NCBI GenBank assembly: GCA_029959085.1
Contig: JARWIR010000014.1
Location: forward strand, 9,718,001 to 9,782,000
DNA length: 64,000 bases
Direction of reading: 5' to 3'
Source: Nemophila menziesii
Lineage: Eukaryota > Streptophyta > Magnoliopsida > Boraginales > Hydrophyllaceae
Of this stretch, positions 11,157 through 19,600 are shown piece after piece; position 1 is the first letter of the stretch, and every line of letters starts with the position of its first letter. A model generated the notes under the pieces. The model did not search any database. It saw nothing but the letters and a program-made list of their open reading frames with translations, and was not told the origin of the DNA. The translations under genes and the position numbers were made by a program.

Positions 11157-12965
11157 TGATGTCTCCCTATTTTTTCTAAATATTAGCCCTTTGGAGACAT
11201 CATTTTAGGTGAATAGTTGACTTATTTGATAGACTTTTATGCTTAATTCGTCATATTACACTTTCTCCCCTTGGAATCAGACTATTTTCATTTTTAGAGC
11301 TTTTGTGCGTTAATTTGGTTATTTTTAGTGCAAAGTTAGTAGGTTCTTGAATTTAATGAAAAACCAATACAAGGAGGAGATGTGAGAATTAAAGTCTTAG
11401 ATCATTTTTAGTGTGTTCAGAAGTATTTTATTCAAGTTTCTAATTTTAGAGTGCACTTTCTTATTTCTAGTCTTGATTTAATGATTTATTTATTTTTAAA
11501 GCATATGCGGTTTAATTATTTATTAATTGTGAAGCTTTAAAGATTTATGGTAATTAATTAGAGACCAAGTCAAGTCTAAGAAGTAAAGGAAAGAAGAGAT
11601 ACATAGAAATTGGAAGATTGAGGAAGGAAATATGCAAAGAAGGAAAAAAATAAAATTACCAAATAAATCTAAAATTCCAGTCACGTTCAAAGACGAGCTC
11701 ATAACTCAATATTGGATATGAATTTGGGAGAATGTTCTTGACCAATGGATAGAGCTTTCCGAGACAAGTGATTTCGATATAAAGAACGCGTCAAACGGAT
11801 AAGTATTGAAGGAGATATGACCAAAACAAATCAGCAACAAAATTTTACCTTCCCTATATTTTAGGCCTTCCCTATATTTTAGGGCTGCGCATTAAAGAGT
11901 CCTTTACTTGTCTTCCACTCCAAGTAAAACTAATTAGGGCTTCCTACCACCTATAAATACACCCCTTAGACCTCATTATTCAGCACCTCTAAATTATTCT
12001 TCACATTAAATCATCCTTAGAGAGAGAGAGAGAGAGTCAAACACTTCAGAGCAAGAAGGCAGAGGAGACGCTAGAGCTGGAGGAATTCTATTCTTCCACA
12101 ACAGCTAACCAAACCCTTAGGTTATCAATTTCTTTTCTGTAATTGAATATGATGTCTTTCTATTTAATTTCAGTCTTTAAATTTATTATGAGCTAAACTT
12201 TAATATACTTGAGAATCCCAATTAAGGGATGAACCCTAATTAATTTACTCTATGTTTTGAATTTGGGATTTTTATGATATAAATTGAATTGAGTCTTATA
12301 TATTGGATATTACTTTGTTCTTAATCACTATTTCTTTTCGGTACAACTAGAAATAGATTTTAGTATTTGGGCTATACACTTTAGTGGCGAAGTGATCATC
12401 CGACATGGTGGTTTGACTACAGACTTAGGTAATACCCATGTAATGTCCGTTATTGACCGACAGGCTTAACTAATTACATAGCCAAAGAGGTAAATACATA
12501 TCATCCGAAGAGGCATATTCGCCCATATAGGGGTTTATAGTACTTTAGGATAGCTCCTAGGTCCACCCTGACGGGGCTAGGAGATATTAGAGTCCCGACC
12601 AATATTATAATACCAATTCTACCCTTAAACATAGCATAGATTACGTTAATTAGGTGGATTCCTTGCGAGACTCAAGTATCTCTCATATCTGAAGTAGTCT
12701 TTTATTTGCATTATTTCTTTTTAGTTGTTTATTTTTAGTCTTTATTTTATTGCACCTTTAGTTTTAAGAAAACCAAACAAAAATCTTTTATTTTACTTTT
12801 CTGTCAAGTAATTATTTCTACTATCTGATTAATATTTGGGTTGAACCTAATCCGTCCCTGAGAACGAAACCCGATTTATCGGATGTTACTTGAACAACCG
12901 TGCACTTGCGGTATTTTGGTTCCTTTATTTACCATATTAATTTTATAATACCCCAGGACCCACCA
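11157..12965 (+). repeat. 5' LTR of element C (mosaic of families 1 and 2)
   Basis: It starts TGATGTCTCC, with the second hairpin arm GGAGACATCA at 11193-11202, and ends AGGACCCACCA. Positions 11157 to about 11403 resemble family 1 (GTTAATTTGGTTATTTTTAG). Positions about 11404-11960 match family 2, for example the LTR at 62568 (AACGCGTCAAACGGATAAG). From about 11965 it is family 1 again (TTAGACCTCATTATTCAG). The TATA box CTATAAATA is at 11951-11959. The covarying hairpin is at 12554-12583. Confidence 0.9.
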
Positions 12966-12971
12966 AATTTT

Positions 12972-12989
12972 TGACGCCGCAGCCGGGGA
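12972..12989 (+). promoter_or_regulatory. Primer binding site of element C
   Basis: TGACGCCGCAGCCGGGGA is a tRNA-Asp-type PBS. The following GGTAGCGTGTGACCCC is shared with F (48660-48680 on the minus strand). Confidence 0.9.
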
Positions 12990-13126
12990 CGGTAGCGTGT
13001 GACCCCGGTGTTAATCTTTAGTAGTTTTAATTGTTTATTTATTTTTTCAGTTTTACGCTTGGTTTTGTTTCTGTTTTCTTTTACAAGTTTTTATATTTAG
13101 GTAATGATCAAGTGGTTTTATAGAAG

Positions 13127-14342
13127 ATGTATCGAGGAAATTACCCAGATCCCGATCCATTTGAGTATTGGGAAGATTCTTCCGGAGAACAACAATGGGG
13201 TAGTAACTTCTACCAACAACCTTATCAATACCCGCAAGAGCAAGAATGGAACAATCAATGGATCGGGAATAATCAACAACAACCATCCTATCACTATCAA
13301 CAGGAGCAAAAAATGGAACAACCAATGGGTTGAAAATATTCAACACTATCCACCTCATCACTATCAACAAGAAACCGTAAATGAAACACTTTCTAACCTC
13401 AAGCGCCTAGAAGAGGAAAGCAATTCCACCCATGCTATCGTACAATGTATGCTAGATACAATGGTCGCCCTAAACAACTCGCCCAACTTAGCCGAAAGTG
13501 GTAGTAAGTCCTATAAAGATTCCACTCTCCCGAGGGATGAAAGAGACCAACTTGAAGAAGTAGTTGAGGAGGAGGTGTTGAAGGAAGATATTAGTGATAG
13601 TGATATGACCACAGTGTCAATTATAAATGGATACCACCACGTGGTTGAGGATCTTGTTAGCATGGTGGAAGAAGGAGTAGCAACGAAAGTCCTAGAAATT
13701 GAAACTGAGATTGCTATTCCTATGGTGCGTGCACATGATCAAGATTTAGAATGAAAAAAGGAAGAAGAGGTGATCGAGATTAGAGAGATTCCACACCAAA
13801 AACATGATGAGGTAATAGTGGAAGATTTGGTTGAAAGTGAAGATGAATGTGAAGTGGTTGAGGAATCAATTGAAGATTTAAAGGTTCACAACAAAATAGA
13901 AGTTGAATCTCCGCCACAAAAAGTTTACCAATTACCATCTCCACCAAGAATCTTGAATGAAAATAGAGCTGAAGAATCACCTCCTTCACCAACAATGATC
14001 AGCATGTGCTATACAAGAAAGGTGCTACACCGCGAGAGTAAAGAGTCAAGGAGGAGCACCTACCCACCATATTTTAAAGAGGAACGTGAGATTGGAAAGA
14101 ATAAAAATGAGCTTATACCTTTGAGGACGATTATCTACTATTATGTGGTGAAAAATGAGTTTCGTCATGAGGGCAAGGAGGCGAAACGGAGATACTATCC
14201 TCCCCCTTTCAAATATCGAGTGAATAAAATTTTAAGGGGGAAGGTTATTAAGCTTACATGCCAAGGAAGAGGCGAGTTTAAGCGGAGGAGAACCGCAAAG
14301 GACTCAATACCATCTTCATGTAAGGTAACGCGTCGAACTTAA
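13127..14342 (+). pseudogene. ORF1 of element C: glutamine/asparagine-rich then acidic protein, not a Gag
   Basis: The ATG at 13127 opens MYRGNYPDPDPFEYWED, followed by a Q/N/Y-rich stretch (QQPYQYPQEQEWNNQW) to about residue 65. A frameshift near 13325 leads into a frame with QHYPPHHYQQETVNETLSNL, a coiled region, and an acidic stretch (EEVVEEEVLKEDISDSD). A TGA at 13752 is followed by a further open frame to 14342 with a basic end (YYPPPFKYRVNKIL, then GEFKRRRTAKD). It would be about 405 residues if unbroken. It sits where gag is in F, yet has no Retrotrans_gag core, zinc knuckle or protease motif. It may be an RNA-binding or structural substitute, but the function is unknown. Confidence 0.6.
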
Positions 14343-14380
14343 AGACATAATAAACAAAAGTGCTTCTTGGGAGACAACCA
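14333..14380 (+). promoter_or_regulatory. Conserved post-coding motif of element C
   Basis: TCGAACTTAAAGACATAATAAACAAAAG and then GGGAGACAACC corresponds to the stretch after the integrase tail in A (7205), B (19395), D (58195) and F (41445). Its role is unknown. Confidence 0.7.
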
Positions 14381-14546
14381 ATGTTTTAATTTGCTTTCTG
14401 TTTTTCAATTCCTAGCTTATAATTATAAGTAATTGTCGATGTCTTAGTGTCTATTATAAAAGAAATGAGAAAGGTAGTGTGTTGAATAGTGCAGGAATTG
14501 AGTTTGGGATGCTGAGGAACGAAAAAGGGAAAAATCTGTACCAATG

Positions 14547-14880
14547 ACCGGTAGGCCAGTCAAACCACCGGTATGCCGGTGGGGAGACACGAGCCCTCAG
14601 GTTGGTGGACTCGGGTTTATTGCCGAGAGCATGTCCAAGGAAAACCGAGCGCACCGGTATTGCCGCCCGGATCACCGGTATGCCGGCCAGAAGGAATCAC
14701 GAAGCCACGGGTTTCATGACTCGTGTATTTTGACGAAGCAAGGTTTTGAGCAAAACAGCGCACCGGTATGCCGCCCAAGTTACCTGTATACCGGCGCCCA
14801 AAAACACATGGCCTCGGGTACTGATTCAGGTTTATTGCCGAGAGAAGCAAAAAAGGAAGATCCTCACCACCGGTATGCCA
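14547..14880 (+). repeat. Palindrome cluster of element C (CACCGGTATGCCGGTG)
   Basis: There are seven copies or near-copies of ACCGGTATGCCGG, at 14547, 14566, 14652, 14673, 14761, 14781 and 14865. The one at 14566-14581 is a perfect 6-bp inverted repeat with spacer TATG. A second repeat, GTTTATTGCCGAGAG, occurs at about 14615 and 14831. The stretch is much richer in CpG than its surroundings. Confidence 0.9.
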
Positions 14881-15283
14881 GTTCGATGGCGGTTTTGAAG
14901 AGGTTATTTCCAACTCCACTTCTTACCTTATCAAGAAGAAACCCTAGCCTCTCCAAGACGAATTTTTCAGACCCTAACCCTTTATATACCTGCACAAAAA
15001 CCACTACAACACCCAAGAACATTAAATCCTTCCTCCTATTCCATTACAAACGCACATCCAACACCACAATCCTTAAAGAAAATCAAGACATCTTATCCTT
15101 CAACCTTAAGCCTCTTCATCAAAGCTTCAATCCTATTCATTAAACCTTCCCCAATCCACTACATAACCATTACCCATCTCATATAACACCTTAATCCTTC
15201 ATTCTAAATCCTCAAAACATAAAATTTCAAAAATCTTCTCTAGTTTTTTATTATTTGAAGTTTTGAGTTTGGGGTTCATTGAG
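14881..15283 (+). promoter_or_regulatory. Possible internal promoter and leader of ORF2 in element C
   Basis: After the palindromes come AAACCCTAG and a TATA-like TTTATATACC at 14981-14990. A CA/CT-rich leader of about 300 bases without ATG-rich coding structure follows. A PPT-like TTGAGTTTGGGGTT at 15263-15276 stands just before the ORF2 ATG (15284). The layout resembles promoter plus 5' UTR; this is inference. Confidence 0.35.
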
Positions 15284-15621
15284 ATGACGAAGATTGAGAG
15301 GTCAAGAATACCATGAATAGGAAGAAGAAGTTGGAGAACCTCTTATTTCTTTTGGTGTTGAAAGATGTAGTTGAAGGAATGAAAATTTTGGAGGATAATC
15401 ATAAAGAGGTGTTAGCAACCATAAGAAAAGTCACAAAAGAGTTGGAGCTTAGGCAAAACATATTACACGGAGTGGGCAATTTTCAACATGCCACCTACGC
15501 AACAAGAGTAGCTCAACCTACACGCAACCATGGTAACCAGCCTCTTGCTGGTTTAGATACGTTTTCCTATCCTTCTCTCATTTGTTTTATTAGTTTATGT
15601 GCTTTATTGAGTCTTTTTTGA
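15284..15621 (+). pseudogene. ORF2 of element C, internally deleted
   Basis: The ATG at 15284 (MTKIERSR) is the ORF2 start conserved in B, D, E and F (all ATGAC after a PPT-like motif). A stop follows after ten codons. From 15313 a frame with KKLENLLFLL, KVTKELELRQNILHGVGNF and QHATY matches the end of F's ORF2 (FDILRNMLLGFSTIQHATYG, 39099-39362). The middle part carrying the plant transposon protein domain is deleted, so C's ORF2 cannot be functional. Confidence 0.7.
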
Positions 15622-15639
15622 GTCGTGGGGACACGACTC
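15620..15639 (+). promoter_or_regulatory. Perfect hairpin after ORF2 of element C
   Basis: GAGTCGTG-GGGA-CACGACTC has an 8-bp stem and four-base loop. The same position in F (39106-39125) has a 7-bp version. A PPT-like TAGAGTTTGGGGTGGGG follows at 15644-15660. Confidence 0.85.
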
Positions 15640-16132
15640 ATTTTAGAGTTTGGGGTGGGGTTCGTGGCCTCATCCCAATTTATTGTGTTTTACATGCTTT
15701 CAATAAAATTAATCTAAGGGTTGCGTTGACTGTAGAAAATTTTAAATGCCTCCATCAAGCATGCTTTTTATGAATTTATGATAGAAAATATTTGGCTCTA
15801 GGGTTTAGTATAAAACGCACTTAGATTGCATGCAAATATGAGGTAATTGATTGGAAGAATTAATGAACAATGCATAAGAAGTAAACTTGTGCTTAAGGAT
15901 AATGAGTGGTTTGTAGAACGTGAGATCTGAATGAGTAGAGAACCCACTTAGGTATGAACTAGAGGCAAGCTGTGTAAATAGGAAAATGATAGAGGCAGTT
16001 CTTTGTTAGCCCTTTGAATACTTTTTGGCCTTCTATCCCTGAATTATTTATATCTTTCTTAGCCAAATTTTTAACCTTTAAGCCTTTCTTTTGTCATCAC
16101 ATTATAAGCCAATATCCCTTTAGTTTATTAGG

Positions 16133-16215
16133 CATTTCCATATGACCCGCACTTGAATCTCGATCCTGAGACTTTCTGTCTTGAGCTTGAGTTTGGGGTG
16201 GTGGGTCCACTATTA
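16133..16215 (+). promoter_or_regulatory. Conserved 3' block of element C
   Basis: The block contains TTCCATATGACCCGCACTTG and, 20 bases later, TTGAGTTTGGGGTGGTGGG at 16187-16205. It is present in all six elements although the surrounding sequence differs. Confidence 0.85.
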
Positions 16216-16999
16216 TGGGAATTTACATTGGGTTGGGATTTTTGAGCTAATCAATTGTGCTTTGTTTTATATTTTGATGATGTTTCACAGTGATTATATT
16301 GTAACCCTTTTCCGAGGTAAGAGTAAATAAAAAAACATATGAAAAGAAAAAAATTAGCATGATATCTCAATATCAAAAAGAGAGTTATAGCTATACAAAA
16401 GAAAAGAAAATTCATATGAAAAGAATATATATATTTGGACCGGCAAAGAGGAAATTCTTATGGAACATCTTTAATGCTTATTGGGTTAATATGGGGACGC
16501 TAAATTAGCGCATCAAATGGGTTGAGTGAGAACATATTCGAGTATAAAATCAAGCTCTTGGACAGTTTATTGATGGTAAGTGATGAGAGAGCCAAAAGCT
16601 CACTTCAAATTTACCAAATATACACACCATACCGTCCCTAAGCTTATATTAAAACCATAAATACCTCGTGATTCCTAGATACATAGTGAGTCTGTGATTC
16701 AGCTAATAGGGAGTATGCTAAGTGTAGCGTTTAAAGTAAGTAAGGATCGAGGCACACCCTATAGCCACCATATTGAGATAAGTACTAAGCGTAACCTTCT
16801 AGCGTTGTGAAATTAATTTTGGATTGATATTATGTTGTGTTTGATTTTGCATGATATGTGTATGTGTATATTAATTCCTAGATCATACTATATGAGATTT
16901 GTTTTAAGTTGTGCTTTGGGAATATCTACTAGATTCTACCTTCTGCGTTCACCTAAAAGGCCTTCGATATTATTTACTTTGTCAGGACGACAAAGGTTT

Positions 17000-17012
17000 G
17001 AGTTTGGGGTCT
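17000..17012 (+). promoter_or_regulatory. Polypurine tract of element C
   Basis: GAGTTTGGGGTCT lies directly before the 3' LTR. Confidence 0.9.
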
Positions 17013-18793
17013 TGATGTCTCCCTATTTGTTCTAAATATTAGCCCTTTGGAGACATTATTTTAGGTGAATAGTTGACTTAATTGATAGACTTTTATGCTT
17101 AATTCGTCATATTACACTTTCTCCCCTTGGAATTAGACTATTTGCATATTTAGAGATTTTGTGCGTTAATTTGGTTATTTTTAGTGCAAAGTTAGTAGGT
17201 TCTTGAATTTAATGAAAAACCAATACAAGGAGGAGATGTGAGAATTAAAGTCTTAGATCATTTTTAGTGTTTTAGGAAGTATTTTATCCGAGTTTTCAAT
17301 TTTAGAGTGCACTTTCTTATTTCTAGTCTTGATTTAATGATTTATTTATTTTTAAAGCATATGCGGTTTAATTATTTATTTATTGTGAAACATTAAAGAT
17401 TTATGGTAATTAATTAGAGACAAGTAAAGTCTAAGAAGTAAAAGAAAGAAGATATACATAGAAATTGGAAGATTAAGGAAGGAAATATGCAAAGAAGGAA
17501 AAGATAAAATTACCAAATAAACCTGAAATTCGAGTCACGTTCAAAGACGAGCTCATAACTCAATACTGGATAGGAATTTGGGATAATGTTCTGGACCAAT
17601 GGATAGAGCTTTCCGAGACAAGTGATTTCGATATAAAGAACGCGTCAAAAGGATAAGTATTGAATGAGATATGACCAAAACAAATAAGCAAGAAAATCTT
17701 ACCTTCCCTATATTTTAGGGCTGCGAATTAAATAGTCCTTTACTTGCCTTCCACTCCAAGTAAATCGAATTAGGGCTTCCTATTACCTATAAATACACCC
17801 CTTAGACCTCATTATTCAGCAACTCTCAATTATATTTCACATTAAATCATCCTTAGAGAGAGAGTCAAACACTTCAGAGCAAGAAGGCAGAGGAGACGCT
17901 AGAGCTGGAGGAATAGAATTCCTCCACAACAGCCAACCAAACCCTTAGGTTATCAATTTCTTTTTTTTAATTGAATATGATGTCTTTCTATTTAATTTCA
18001 GTCTTTAAATTTATTATGAGCTAAACTTTAATATACTTGAGAATCGCAATTAAGGGATGAACCCTAATTAATTTACTCAATGTTTTGAATTTGGGATTTT
18101 CATGATATAAATTGAATTGAGTCTTATATATTGGATATTACTTCGTTCTTATTCACTATTTCTTTTCGGTAAAACTATAAATAGCTTTTAGTATTTGGGA
18201 TATTCACTTTAGTGTCGAAGTGATCATCCGACATGGGGGTTTGAATACAGACTTAGGTAATACCCGTGTAATGTCCGTTATTGATCGACAGGCTTAACTA
18301 ATTACATAGCCAAAGAGGTAAATACATATCATCTGAAGAGGCATATTCGCCCATTTAGGGGTTTATAGTACTTTAGGATAGGTCCTAGGTCCACCCTTAC
18401 GGGGGCTAGGAGATATTAGAGTCCTGACTAATATTATAATACCAATTATACCCTTAAACATAGCATAGATTACGTTAGTTAGGTGGATTCCTTGCGAGAC
18501 TCAAGTTTCTCTCATATTTGAAGTAGTCTTTTATTTGCATTATTTTTTTCAGTTATTTATTTTTAGTCTTTATTTTATTTCACCTTTAGTTTTCAGAAAA
18601 CCAAACAAAAATATTTTATTTTACTCTTCTGTCAAGCAATTATTTCTACTATCTGATTAATATTTGGGTTGAACCTAATCTGTCCCTGAGAACGAAACCA
18701 GATTTATAGGATATTACTTGGACAACCGTGCACTTGCGGTATTGTGGTTCATTTATTTACCGTATTAATTTTATAATACCCTAGGACCCACCA
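17013..18793 (+). repeat. 3' LTR of element C
   Basis: Nearly the same sequence as the 5' LTR, including the family 2 middle section (about 17259-17797, with TATA at 17787) and the hairpin near 18383-18403. In this copy one stem pair is lost (GTCCTAG against CTAGGAG). Confidence 0.95.
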
Positions 18794-18798
18794 AGAAG

Positions 18799-19062
18799 AT
18801 AGAAAGATCTCCCGTGAAGTTACAATTTGCGGATAGTTCAATGAAAAGACATGGGGAACAATGGAGGAAGTTCATGTCCAAACATATCACCATCCCTACT
18901 GACTTTTTAATTCTTGATTATGATGCTGAAAAGAAGGTTTCAATTATACTTGGAAGGTCGTTCTTGGCCACAAGTCAAAGAATCATCAACTTTTAGGAGG
19001 GAACAGTTACCCTCCGTGCTAAAAATGTATCCGGGACATTCTATGTCTAGGGTAAGAAACCA
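18799..19062 (+). pseudogene. Protease of element B, C-terminal half
   Basis: The frame resumes after the AGAAG duplication: TIPTDFLILDYDAEKKVSII and then LGRSFLATSQRIINF. This is the Athila protease end (ILGRPFxATxxxxID). A stop at 18994 is followed by GTVTLRAKNVSGTFYV. D reads IIFGRPFMATSQRIINF at the matching site. After this the frame runs straight toward the integrase GPF module with no RT, RNase H or integrase core. Confidence 0.85.
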
Positions 19063-19377
19063 AGGAAGTTAGATGCCACAGTTCCTTTCTACCACACTCT
19101 TTCACATTACAGAGTCCCAGAAGAGATCCACGTAAAACATGTGCATGCTAGACCAATGAGTGAGTTTAGGGTCGGCGATGAAGTTGTATGGAAAGCCCGC
19201 AAACCCGAGAATAGGCCACGAAGTTACAAAGATTCGTGGATGGGACCATTCATAGTCACAGAAGTTGTTTCACCTAAAGTGATAGAAATCAGGCCCAATA
19301 GGGGCATTAAACGGAGTTTAGTAGACGTTCATAGCCTTGCTCATTGCTGGGGAGGCTATATACGGAAATCCTTATAG
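19063..19377 (+). pseudogene. Integrase C-terminal GPF module of element B, fused behind protease
   Basis: The frame reads FRVGDEVVWKARKPENRP, DSWMGPFIVTEVVSPKVIEI and ends VHSLAHCWGGYIRKSL. VGDEV...W.GPF.V..V...I.I is the GPY/F module found at the end of Ty3/gypsy integrases, which contacts DNA or chromatin. Here only about 90 bases separate it from the protease. D has the same arrangement (58251-58520), so the pol core was lost before both copies spread. Whether it is translated as a Gag-Pro-GPF protein is inference. Confidence 0.8.
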
Positions 19378-19394
19378 AGTTAATGCATTTTACT

Positions 19395-19440
19395 TAGAAA
19401 GACGTTAAACAAAAGTGTTGTACGGGTGACAACCTGCAAT
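19395..19440 (+). promoter_or_regulatory. Conserved post-integrase motif of element B
   Basis: GACGTTAAACAAAAGTG followed by TTGTACGGGTGACAACC. D has the same motif with GGGAGACAACCCG. Confidence 0.7.
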
Positions 19441-19600
19441 TTTTTTGATGTTTTTATGTCTTTAATTTATGTTTAGTTTATTTGTTTTTAGTAGATATTG
19501 CAGTACTGAGAAAGGTATTAGTATTTTTGATGTGTGGGTACTTCAGAAATCGAGTTAGGGAGAAAAAAGTACGAAAAAATTGGCGAAAACTAGAACTCCT

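Larger units (their letters stand above)
11157..18793 (+). mobile_element. Element C: complete non-autonomous LTR retrotransposon in B's protease
   Basis: It has two LTRs (11157-12965, 1809 bp; 17013-18793, 1781 bp) and an exact target duplication AGAAG (11152-11156, 18794-18798). It also has TG...CA ends, a PBS and a PPT. The LTRs look very similar, so this is one of the youngest insertions. The internal 4.05 kb has no gag, protease, RT or integrase. It carries an unrelated ORF1, the palindrome cluster, a deleted ORF2 and all conserved 3' blocks. The PBS neighbourhood (GGGGACGGTAGCG) and LTR termini match F, so F-type elements are the likely helper. Confidence 0.95.

Noticed and set aside
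14547..14880. CRISPR-like array of short repeats
   Set aside because: Spacing is irregular, units are imperfect, the context is a plant retrotransposon and no cas genes exist.
14544..15143. 199-codon open frame in element C
   Set aside because: It runs across the palindrome cluster and the CA-rich leader. The composition follows the repeats (PVCR, HRYA), and the equivalent frame is absent in the other elements.
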